Source: Sulfuriflexus sp032250955
GTDB lineage: Bacteria > Pseudomonadota > Gammaproteobacteria > AKS1
Direction: 5' to 3'
Length of the DNA: 27,679 nt
Assembly (NCBI RefSeq): GCF_032250955.1
Contig: NZ_JAVVES010000033.1
Location: 1-27,679, forward strand
The notes under the pieces were generated by a model that saw only the letters and a program-made list of their open reading frames with translations, did no database searches and had not been told where the DNA came from. Position 1 is the stretch's first letter; every line of letters begins with the position of its first letter. Of the stretch, positions 7,944 to 15,338 are shown piece by piece. Made by a program: the position numbers and the translations under genes.

Positions 7944-9029
7944 ATGCAACGACGTGACTTTGTAAAGAAGCTCGGTAGTGGTGGCTTGCTGGCCGGCAGT
8001 GCCCTGGCCGCCCCGGCGATGGTGAATGCCGGTAGCAGGACCGAGGTCAAGTGGAAGATGGTTACTACCTGGCCAAAGAACTTTCCGGGTCTGGGCACCG
8101 GCGCCAATTACCTGGCAAAGTTGATAGGTGAAATGAGCGGTGGTCGCATCCAGGTCAAGGTCTACGGGGCCAAGGAACTGGTGCCGGCCTTTGAGATCTT
8201 CGATGCCGTATCCCGTGGCACCGCCGAGATGGGTCATGGCGCGGCCTACTACTGGAAGGGTAAAAGTGAGGCGGCACAGTTTTTTGCCGCCGTGCCTTTC
8301 GGCCTGACGGCGCAGGAAATGAACGCCTGGTTCTATCATGGCGGCGGCATGGAATTGTGGCAGGAGACCTACGCCCCGTTTGGACTGGTGCCGACCGCTG
8401 CCGGCAATACCGGCGTGCAGATGGGCGGCTGGTTTAACAAGGAGATCAATTCCGTCGCGGACCTGGATGGCCTGAAAATGCGTATCCCCGGCCTCGGCGG
8501 CGAAGTCCTGCGCCGCGCTGGCGGTACACCGGTAAGCCTGCCCGGCGGTGAGATCTTTACCTCCCTGCAATCCGGCGCCATTGATGCCACCGAGTTCGTG
8601 GGGCCATACAATGATCTTGCCTTTGGTCTGTACAAGGCCGCCAGGCATTACTACTACCCGGGCTGGCACGAACCGGGCACGACGCTGGAGTGTTTTGTGA
8701 ACAAGAAGGCGCTCGAGGCCCTGCCCAAAGACCTGCAATCGATCGTTATCAATGCCTCGCGGGTCGCCAACCAGGACATGCTGGCCGAGTACACGGCGCG
8801 CAATAACCTGGCGCTGGGCACGCTGGTTAACAAGCACAAGGTTGACCTGCGGCGCTTCCCTGATGACGTCCTGAAAACGTTACGCCAGCTGTCCGACGAG
8901 GTCGTGGCTGAAATCGGCGCCAAGGACAAGCTGTCAAAGAAGGTCTTTGAGTCGTACCGACATTTCCGGGATCAGGCCATGGCCTGGCATGATATCTCGG
9001 AACGTGCCTATCTTAACGCCCGTGGCTGA
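7944..9029 (+). CDS. dctP: TRAP transporter solute-binding protein, TakP-like, Tat-exported
   Basis: A 361-residue periplasmic binding protein of a TRAP transporter, which captures a carboxylate and hands it to the DctQM permease. The N-terminus has a twin-arginine signal (RRDFVKK at residues 3-9, a hydrophobic stretch, then an AAPAMVNAG cleavage region). The mature part closely follows the alpha-keto acid binder TakP of Rhodobacter as I remember it: KELVPAFEIFDAVSRGTAEMG, AAVPFGLTAQEMNAW, AGNTGVQMGGWF, LKMRIPGLGGEV, ATEFVGPYND and YYYPGWHEPG, each separated by less conserved residues. This suggests pyruvate, another 2-oxoacid or lactate as ligand. ATG 7944 was chosen over an upstream in-frame start at 7905 because it follows AAGGA and places the Tat motif at the N-terminus. 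Its permease genes lie head-on on the other strand, 26 bases past its stop. Confidence 0.92.
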   Translation: MQRRDFVKKLGSGGLLAGSALAAPAMVNAGSRTEVKWKMVTTWPKNFPGLGTGANYLAKLIGEMSGGRIQVKVYGAKELVPAFEIFDAVSRGTAEMGHGAAYYWKGKSEAAQFFAAVPFGLTAQEMNAWFYHGGGMELWQETYAPFGLVPTAAGNTGVQMGGWFNKEINSVADLDGLKMRIPGLGGEVLRRAGGTPVSLPGGEIFTSLQSGAIDATEFVGPYNDLAFGLYKAARHYYYPGWHEPGTTLECFVNKKALEALPKDLQSIVINASRVANQDMLAEYTARNNLALGTLVNKHKVDLRRFPDDVLKTLRQLSDEVVAEIGAKDKLSKKVFESYRHFRDQAMAWHDISERAYLNARG

Positions 9030-9055
9030 TAGCCTGTCAGCGGTGGGGAAGCGGC

Positions 9056-10441
9056 TTAACCGTAAATCTGCGTGGGCAGCCAGGTTGCCAGCGCCGGCCA
9101 GAGGGCAAGGACGCCGAGGGCCAGTAACTGGATGCCGATAAACGGCATCACACCTTTATAAATGTCACCGGTCGTGACCCCCTCCGGGGTGACCCCGCGC
9201 AGGTAGAACAAGGCAAACCCGAAAGGCGGGGTCAGGAAAGAAGTTTGCAGGTTGATGGCGATCATGACGCCAAGCCAGACCGGGTCGACGCCCATGGTCA
9301 GCAGTATCGGTCCGACGATGGGTACGACCACGAAGGTGATCTCGATAAAGTCGAGCACGAAGCCGAGCAGAAACATGAACAACATGACCACCAGCACGGC
9401 CGAGAAAATCCCCCCTGGCAGGCCGGTCAGCAGATCCTCGACCATCTCGTCACCGCCAAAGCCCCGAAAGACCAGTGAAAAGATCGAGGCTCCGATAAAA
9501 ATCAAAAACACCATGCTGGTCACCCGGGTGGTGCTTTGCATAACTTCACGCAAGCGCGGCAGGTCAAGCTGACGCTGGCTGATGGCAAGCAGGATCGCAC
9601 CCACCGCCCCCACCGAGGCCGCTTCGGTGGGGGTGGCAATGCCCGCCAGGATCGAACCGAGCACGGCAATGATCAGGGCCAGCGGAGGCAGCAGCACCTG
9701 CATAACCTGTTTGAATAGTTGCCTGCGATTCATGCCGGCGCGCTCAGCGGCCGGCACTGCTGGCATGCTGTCGGGCCTGAACACGGCCATGACGAATAAA
9801 TAGCCCAGGTACAGGCCGACCAGCATGAGCCCGGGTAGTAAGGCCCCGGCAAACAGATCCCCTACCGAGATATTCTCCGGCGCAAAGATACCCATATCCA
9901 GTTGAGCCTGCTGATAAGCCGAGGACAGGACATCGCCGAGCAGGATCAGGACAATCGAGGGCGGGATGATCTGGCCGAGGGTACCCGAGGCACAGATGGT
10001 GCCGCAGGCCAGCGCCGGGCTATAGCCGCGCTTGAGCATGGTCGGCAGCGAGAGCAGGCCCATGGTCACGACCGTGGCGCCGATGATACCGGTACTGGCG
10101 GCGAGCAGCATACCGACCAGGATAACCGAGAAGCCCAGCCCGCCCGGCCTCGTGCCAAACAGGCCGGCCATGGTATCGAGCAGCTTCTCAGCGACTTTGG
10201 AACGCTCCAGCATGACCCCCATAAACACGAACAGGGGCACGGCAATCAGGGTTTCATTGGTCATGATGCCAAACAGGCGGTTAGGCATGGCGGCAAGGAA
10301 GGCCGCATCAAAGTGGCCCAGGGCGTTGCCGATTATCGCAAAGGCCAGTGCCGTCCCGGCCAGTGACAGGGCCACCGGGTAGCCGCTCATGAGCACCAGG
10401 CAGACGGCGAGGAACATGAACACGGCCATGTATTCAAGCAT
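9056..10441 (-). CDS. dctM: TRAP transporter large permease subunit DctM
   Basis: A 461-residue inner-membrane protein with about 12 hydrophobic helices, the ion-coupled transport subunit of a TRAP system. Typical marks are an N-terminal VCLVLMSGYPVALSLAG segment, PLFVFMGVMLERS in the second helical region, and ACGTICASGTLGQIIPPSIVLI followed by GDLFAGALLPG, the re-entrant-loop region conserved in DctM, with LQTSFLTPPFGFALFYL near the end. It works with DctQ and the binding protein to move a carboxylate into the cell using the sodium gradient. The start at 10441 follows AGAGGAAAC on the minus strand, a good ribosome site, and overlaps the end of dctQ by 8 bases, indicating translational coupling. 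Length is normal for the family. Confidence 0.95.
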   Translation of the reverse strand: MLEYMAVFMFLAVCLVLMSGYPVALSLAGTALAFAIIGNALGHFDAAFLAAMPNRLFGIMTNETLIAVPLFVFMGVMLERSKVAEKLLDTMAGLFGTRPGGLGFSVILVGMLLAASTGIIGATVVTMGLLSLPTMLKRGYSPALACGTICASGTLGQIIPPSIVLILLGDVLSSAYQQAQLDMGIFAPENISVGDLFAGALLPGLMLVGLYLGYLFVMAVFRPDSMPAVPAAERAGMNRRQLFKQVMQVLLPPLALIIAVLGSILAGIATPTEAASVGAVGAILLAISQRQLDLPRLREVMQSTTRVTSMVFLIFIGASIFSLVFRGFGGDEMVEDLLTGLPGGIFSAVLVVMLFMFLLGFVLDFIEITFVVVPIVGPILLTMGVDPVWLGVMIAINLQTSFLTPPFGFALFYLRGVTPEGVTTGDIYKGVMPFIGIQLLALGVLALWPALATWLPTQIYG

Positions 10442-10973
10442 CGGTTGTTTCCTCTGAACCGAGTATAATAAGCAAGTTCTTCAATAACATAGAAAGTCCC
10501 TGCAGGCTGAGTAGCCCAGCCATGAGGAGGATGCTGGTCTTGAGCAGAAAGACCCCCGGCAGCCCCCCGGCCTCGCGTGAGCCCTCGAAGAGCTGCCATG
10601 AATCAGTAACATAATCCCAGCTGCTGGAGAAAATGTAGACGCATACCGGCAATAACAGCAAGAGAGTACCGAGGACATCGACAAGGGCCCGGCCCCGGCG
10701 GGACAGTCGCCGGTAAAAGATGTCGACCCGCACATGGCCCTCGTGGCGAAGGGTATAGGCCGCGCCAAGCATGAAGACCAGCGCGTGCATAAACAGAATC
10801 GATTCCTGCATGGCAATCCAGCCGACCCCGAATACATAGCGCAAAATGACCACCGTGAACTGGGTCAAAACCATGCCCAGGGTCAGCCAGGCGATGGCCC
10901 GGCCGCAGATATCATTGAAATCGTCAATGTAGTGGCCGATGCGGGAGGCGATGACGAGGGAAGATTGTTTCAT
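10434..10973 (-). CDS. dctQ: TRAP transporter small permease subunit DctQ
   Basis: A 179-residue inner-membrane protein with four hydrophobic segments (about residues 30-52, 62-80, 100-122 and 140-165), the usual DctQ fold that packs against DctM. The motifs VVILRYVFGVGWIAMQE near the first two helices and ALRHEGHVRVDIFY, here written TLRHEGHVRVDIFYRRL, after the second are strongly conserved in this family (R-Y-x-F and the G-H-V-R-V-D loop). It is the first gene of the dctQM pair. No ribosome site is evident before ATG 10973, so the start is placed by homology. The gene diverges from the cyclic-nucleotide-binding protein gene, and the 168 bases between them must hold both promoters. Confidence 0.92.
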   Translation of the reverse strand: MKQSSLVIASRIGHYIDDFNDICGRAIAWLTLGMVLTQFTVVILRYVFGVGWIAMQESILFMHALVFMLGAAYTLRHEGHVRVDIFYRRLSRRGRALVDVLGTLLLLLPVCVYIFSSSWDYVTDSWQLFEGSREAGGLPGVFLLKTSILLMAGLLSLQGLSMLLKNLLIILGSEETTDA

Positions 10974-11141
10974 GACTGGAAAATAGGGTTTAAGACCATA
11001 ATAATTGCGTTAGAATAGCAAGATTAGGACGACAAAATGAGTAAGAATGTAAAATGAATCTTATTTTGTACCAGAATTGTCGCACAAGCGAATCTGCCTC
11101 GCCTTTTGCGGGCACTCAGGGTGTGAGCGGTGATATAAAGC

Positions 11142-12203
11142 ATGGGAAATTCGGAAAAGAAGATAAACAGTCGCGAACTCGCGACCCTGGTGCCGATTAA
11201 CGCCCTGACCCAGGAAAATTTTGAAGAGCTGGCCCGCAAGACGCACCTTCAGGCTGTTCCGGCCGGCCGGACCCTGTTTAAACAGGGTGAGACAGATAAA
11301 CACGCGGTTTATGTTATGGAGGGTGAGGTTGAGCTGACCGATGACACCCAGACAAGCACGATCACAGGGGGGAGCCCGGAAGCACGCCACCCGCTGAGTC
11401 CGCAACAACCCCGCGCCCATCTTGCCAGGGCGAAAACAGATTGTACCGTGGCCATTGTCGATCGTGACCTGCTGGACGTCTTGCTGACCTGGGACCAGTC
11501 TTCCAGTTACAAGGTGGAGGAAATCGAAGAGAGTGACGCCGACGCTGACTGGATGTCACGTTTATTGCATACACCGAGCATCATGCAATTGCCGGCCGCC
11601 AATATTCAGTCCCTGTTTATGAAACTCGAGCAGGTGCCGGTAAGGGCGGGCGAAGTCGTGATTCGCCAGGGGGATGAAGGCGATTATTATTACATTATCA
11701 GCGAGGGCCGTTGCCAGGTCTCGCGCCTGTCGCCGCGTACCCGTGAAGATGTGTTGCTGGCTGAGCTGGCTGCTGGTGAGGCATTCGGCGAAGAGGCGCT
11801 GATCTCGGAAAACCAGCGCAATGCCACCATCACAATGCTGACGGACGGGGTCTTGATGCGTCTCGGCAAAAGCGATTTTATCGAGCTGATGAAGGAGCCC
11901 CTGAATAGCAAGATCAGTTATGCCGATGCCGGCAAGATGGTCGAACAGGGTGCGGTCTGGCTGGATGTGCGTCTGCCAAGTGAATTCAGTAACGGCAGTC
12001 TGCCCGGCAGCGTCAACCTGCCGCTGTTCTTCCTGCGAAAAAAGGCGGATGAAATCAATAATGAACGCACTTACATTATGGTCTGTGATACGGGCAGGCG
12101 CAGTGCCTCGGCAGCGTATTTGCTGGCCGAACGCGGTTTTGATGTTTATGTGCTGGAGGGGGGATTGAATGCCATCCCGGCCGACGCCAATGCGGTGTCG
12201 TAG
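11142..12203 (+). CDS. Double cyclic-nucleotide-binding domain protein fused to rhodanese
   Basis: A 353-residue soluble protein without signal peptide or membrane segments. Domains: CNB-like 1 (residues about 16-115), CNB 2 (142-250) and rhodanese (255-345). CNB 2 keeps a phosphate-binding cassette, FGEEALISENQRNATI, with the expected Glu (E217) and Arg (R226), so it could bind cAMP or cGMP. CNB 1 has the barrel strands (AGRTLFKQGE, YVMEGEVEL) but no cassette and is probably structural. The rhodanese loop CDTGRRSA puts the active Cys at C315, so sulfur transfer is possible. There is no DNA-binding helix-turn-helix, unlike Crp. It lies upstream of the Slam-like and FecR genes on the same strand and close to two adenylate cyclases, which makes cAMP the likely ligand (inference). 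Confidence 0.88.
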   Translation: MGNSEKKINSRELATLVPINALTQENFEELARKTHLQAVPAGRTLFKQGETDKHAVYVMEGEVELTDDTQTSTITGGSPEARHPLSPQQPRAHLARAKTDCTVAIVDRDLLDVLLTWDQSSSYKVEEIEESDADADWMSRLLHTPSIMQLPAANIQSLFMKLEQVPVRAGEVVIRQGDEGDYYYIISEGRCQVSRLSPRTREDVLLAELAAGEAFGEEALISENQRNATITMLTDGVLMRLGKSDFIELMKEPLNSKISYADAGKMVEQGAVWLDVRLPSEFSNGSLPGSVNLPLFFLRKKADEINNERTYIMVCDTGRRSASAAYLLAERGFDVYVLEGGLNAIPADANAVS

Positions 12204-12246
12204 TAGCTGAAATCAGAGCAACAAAAAAAATACAGGTTTATCACGC

Positions 12247-13590
12247 ATGTTTAGACTTAATAAGAAAAAATGGTCCGGCGTCCTTCCTGCGCTGGCACTG
12301 TCCCTGTGCATGAGCGGTTATGTACAGGCAGCCGGGTTTAATGTCAGCGAAATAGAGGCACTGCTCAAACAGGGCAAGGCCGAACAGGCCTACGAAATCG
12401 CCGTGAAGTTTCGTGACCAGCTTGAAGGCGAGGCCCGGTATGATTTCTATTATGGGGTCGCGGCGATCGACAGCGGCCATATCAGTGAAGGTGTATTTGC
12501 ACTGGAGCGCGTCGTGCTGGCTTTTCCCAGAGACGACCGGGCCAGGCTCGAACTGGCCCGCGGTTACTACCTGCTGAATGAATTCAGCCGTGCCCGCCAG
12601 GAATTCGAACGGGTACTCGATCACAAGCCGCCCGCCGCCGTGGCAGCCAATATCGAAAAGTTCCTGAATGTTATCCGTTTGCGCGAGGCAAGTTACCGCA
12701 GCACATCGTCGGCCTATGTCGAGCTGGCCATGGGCACCGATAGCAACATAAATGGTGCACCGGCGGATGCCAGTTTTATCAGCCCGATATTCGGCGCCCT
12801 GACCCTGGGTGGCGGTTCACTTGAAGAGAGTGATACGTACATGTCGATTACGACGGGCGGGCAGTTAAGCCACCCCTTCGAACCGGGCAAACACCTGACC
12901 CTCGGCGCAGATGTCTCGGCCCGTTTTCATGCTGATGATGATGACTTTGAGACCGAGATGTGGAATGTCTATGCCGGCGTGAACTGGCTGAGCGGCGAGG
13001 ATCGTTTCCGCATCATGGGCCAGGTACAGGCTTTCGAGGTCGCCGACAGCGACAACCTTAACCTGGTGGCCCTGAATGGCGAGTGGGCGAGAAGCCTTAA
13101 CAAGGCCACCCAGTGGGTAAACTCGGCACAGGTCGCCCAGTTGGGTTATCCGGGCCAGAGCTCGCGCGATTCCACGCTGTATACCCTGTCAACCGGCATT
13201 GTGCATACCTATGCCATCGAATGGCAGCCGAGTGTCGGCGCCAGTGTGTTTGCCGGTTACGAGAACGCACACCACGGTTTTGGTGCGGCGCGTGCCGCCG
13301 CCGAGCGGCGCTTCTACGGTGTCCGCCTGAAAGGCCAGATAATCCCGTTGCCGCGGCTGAGTATCAGCGGCAGCCTGTCGGCACAGAACAGCCACTTTGG
13401 AGAGGAAAATCTCTTTGTCGGCAAGACCCGAAATGAAAATCTTTACCAGGCCAGTATCGATGCAAAATGGTTGCTGGACAGGAACATCAGCCTTGGTGCC
13501 GGCGTGAGTTATACACGGAATGACTCGAACAGTGTCATTAATGATTATGATCGAACCCAGACCAGGCTCAGCGTCCGCTACGACTTCTGA
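12247..13590 (+). CDS. TPR plus outer-membrane beta-barrel protein, Slam/DUF560-like
   Basis: A 447-residue predicted outer-membrane protein. A Sec signal peptide (cleavage near residue 28) is followed by TPR-like helices (about 33-145), including YGVAAIDSGHISEGVFALERVVLAFPRDDRARLELARGYY, which spans two repeats. From about 155 to the end the chain alternates short amphipathic strands (GTDSNINGAP, then strand-turn pairs) and finishes with RLSVRYDF, a C-terminal aromatic residue typical of barrels. Periplasmic TPR plus a barrel of about 290 residues is the layout of Slam translocons (DUF560, type XI secretion), which move TbpB-like lipoproteins or soluble cargo to the surface. The next gene encodes such a candidate cargo. 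Family assignment is from memory and architecture; a porin-like TPR protein of another family is the alternative. Confidence 0.6.
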   Translation: MFRLNKKKWSGVLPALALSLCMSGYVQAAGFNVSEIEALLKQGKAEQAYEIAVKFRDQLEGEARYDFYYGVAAIDSGHISEGVFALERVVLAFPRDDRARLELARGYYLLNEFSRARQEFERVLDHKPPAAVAANIEKFLNVIRLREASYRSTSSAYVELAMGTDSNINGAPADASFISPIFGALTLGGGSLEESDTYMSITTGGQLSHPFEPGKHLTLGADVSARFHADDDDFETEMWNVYAGVNWLSGEDRFRIMGQVQAFEVADSDNLNLVALNGEWARSLNKATQWVNSAQVAQLGYPGQSSRDSTLYTLSTGIVHTYAIEWQPSVGASVFAGYENAHHGFGAARAAAERRFYGVRLKGQIIPLPRLSISGSLSAQNSHFGEENLFVGKTRNENLYQASIDAKWLLDRNISLGAGVSYTRNDSNSVINDYDRTQTRLSVRYDF

Positions 13591-13612
13591 GGGTGTGAAT
13601 AATGCACACTCA
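13588..13612 (+). other. Bulged hairpin at the end of the Slam-like gene
   Basis: TGAG (including the stop codon) pairs with CTCA, and TGTG pairs with CACA around a 7-base loop, with a 2-base bulge. No T-run follows, so it is not a convincing intrinsic terminator. It may limit or stabilise read-through into the FecR gene 117 bases downstream. Confidence 0.3.
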
Positions 13613-13706
13613 GGCGGTAATTATTGCCGTTAAGATGGCTTCGAAAATGGCCGATAATAAATAACAAAGAACAAGGCGGGAAAGGGTCCGGCCGGAGGTT
13701 AGGGAA

Positions 13707-15332
13707 ATGCGACAAGTGCATAATGTCATCATCCTGGGAATGCTCTTTGCCACATTGAGCCTGGCATCGATGCCAGCTCGGGCAGCCACCAGTGTCGGTA
13801 AAGTGATTGTCAGTATTGGCCATGTGATCGCGGTAGATGCCGCTGGCAAAGAGCGGGCACTGAAGCGACGCAGTAAGCTGTTTGCCGGTGATACGATCCG
13901 GCTTGCCGAAGAGTCGCGCCTGCAGGCGCGTTTCATCGATAACCAACTGGTGGCGCTGAAGCAGAATACGGTGTTCCGTATTGATGAATACGAGTTCAAT
14001 GGCAAGCAGGATGGTAGCGAGAGCGCGGCCATGAGCCTGCTCAAGGGTGGCATGCGCAGTGTCACCGGCGCCATCGGTCAGCTCAACAAGAAAAATTACA
14101 AGGTCAAGACCCCTGTTGCGACCCTGGGTGTGCGCGGCACTATCTGGAATGGTCATGTCTGCCACGCTGGTAGTTGTGGCAGCGACATCGCAGATGGTTT
14201 CTACGGTGCTGTGAGCGATGGCGCCGTGGTGATCAGTAATCAGGGTGGCGAACAGGTGTTTAGCCAGGATCAGTTTTTCCATGTGCCAACCCCCATGACA
14301 GCGCCGACACGGATCACCAACCCGCCCGCTATCGTGGTTGAGAACGAGGCGCTGCCCCAGGAGGAAGTGCCAGAGGCTGTTCAGGAGGTCACCGAAGAGA
14401 CTGTCGAAGAGAGCAGTGAGGCAATTGAAACCCTGGTCGATGAGACAACAGACACAACGACGGAAACCCTGGTTACGACCGCGGCAGAGACAACGACCAC
14501 GACCTTTACCTCGGGTACGCAGACCACGCAGACCACGACCACAGGCACCACGACTGTCAGTGGTTCGGGAACGCCGCTGGCCGGCGTGTTGGCACCCACG
14601 GGTGCCGGTGTGGTGGTTGCCGGTATAGTCACGCCTGCTGACGCGGGGGGCACAATGATCGTTCGCGATGGTGGTAGTGATAGCTTCGAGATAGCAACCA
14701 TCAACGGGGTTGGCAACCAGTTTGTTTCATTTAAGGAATATGATACCAACTGCGCGCCTTGTACCCTCACGGTTTATGATACGGCAGTCGTTAGCGAGCA
14801 AGGCGGTAACGGTACGCTCGGTGTAAATTGGGGACGCTGGTCAGGAACGGGCTCTAAGCTGGTTGGCGATAACGGTATAGCGGAAACATTAACCGACAGC
14901 GGCTTTGCGTTTGTTTATAGCCCGAACCTGACTACGGCCGCACAGCTATCAACGTTGATCGGTAACGGTGCCGAGACATACAACTTTTCGGCAGGACCGA
15001 CCTTTCGTGACGAGAGCGGTGCCATCGTAAGCGGCAGCGCCAGTATCGATGTTGATTTTGATTCGTCGAGGTTGACCGGAATGTCGATCAGCCTGACCGG
15101 CAACGGGCGTTCTTACAACGGTTCCTTCACCGGCTCTGTTGCCTTTGATGCGGAGCTCCCGCTGAGCGGCTTCTTCTGTTCCGGCGGCGCCTGTGGCACG
15201 AGCACGAGTCTGACAGGGAATGTGGGCGGGGCCTTTGTCGGCCCGAATGCCGAGGGCATCATCGGTTACTTTGGCCTGCACAACATCAACCAGACAATCG
15301 GTGTGGCCGGTGCGGGCCTGTTCCTGCGCTAG
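13707..15332 (+). CDS. Secreted FecR-domain protein with C-terminal TbpB-like barrel domain
   Basis: A 541-residue exported protein. Residues 1-26 are a Sec signal peptide ending ARA. Residues about 28-150 form a FecR domain, with LLKGGMRSVTGAIGQLN and VKTPVATLGVRGTIW giving the classical glycine-rich and TP-x(5)-RGT marks. A short Cys pair (C152, C157) follows. Residues 213-245 are Glu-rich and 243-286 almost only Thr with Ser, Gln and Gly, a flexible linker. The C-terminus (about 300-541) is beta-rich, has Cys pairs (C349/C352, C491/C496), and ends with GGAFVGPNAEGIIGYFGL, resembling the last strands of TbpB/Slam-cargo barrels. Unlike FecR, it has no membrane anchor after residue 26, and no ECF sigma gene is adjacent. 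GGAGG at 13694-13698 fixes the start. It ends 6 bases from the convergent cyclase gene. Confidence 0.75.
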   Translation: MRQVHNVIILGMLFATLSLASMPARAATSVGKVIVSIGHVIAVDAAGKERALKRRSKLFAGDTIRLAEESRLQARFIDNQLVALKQNTVFRIDEYEFNGKQDGSESAAMSLLKGGMRSVTGAIGQLNKKNYKVKTPVATLGVRGTIWNGHVCHAGSCGSDIADGFYGAVSDGAVVISNQGGEQVFSQDQFFHVPTPMTAPTRITNPPAIVVENEALPQEEVPEAVQEVTEETVEESSEAIETLVDETTDTTTETLVTTAAETTTTTFTSGTQTTQTTTTGTTTVSGSGTPLAGVLAPTGAGVVVAGIVTPADAGGTMIVRDGGSDSFEIATINGVGNQFVSFKEYDTNCAPCTLTVYDTAVVSEQGGNGTLGVNWGRWSGTGSKLVGDNGIAETLTDSGFAFVYSPNLTTAAQLSTLIGNGAETYNFSAGPTFRDESGAIVSGSASIDVDFDSSRLTGMSISLTGNGRSYNGSFTGSVAFDAELPLSGFFCSGGACGTSTSLTGNVGGAFVGPNAEGIIGYFGLHNINQTIGVAGAGLFLR

Positions 15333-15338
15333 GTGAAT

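Noticed and set aside
7815..8837. A 340-codon open frame on the minus strand opposite dctP
   Set aside because: It is antisense to a clear TRAP binding protein, its peptide is low-complexity-like and shows no domain, and it arises from codon bias of the real gene.
11019..11141. Crp-type site (TGTGA half-site) before the CNB-rhodanese gene
   Set aside because: TGTGA occurs near 11120 but the matching TCACA half at the right spacing is missing, so no Crp box can be claimed.
13578..14282. A 234-codon minus-strand frame over the FecR gene start
   Set aside because: It covers the signal peptide and FecR domain of a well-supported gene in antisense; the peptide is Thr/His-rich without a recognisable fold.
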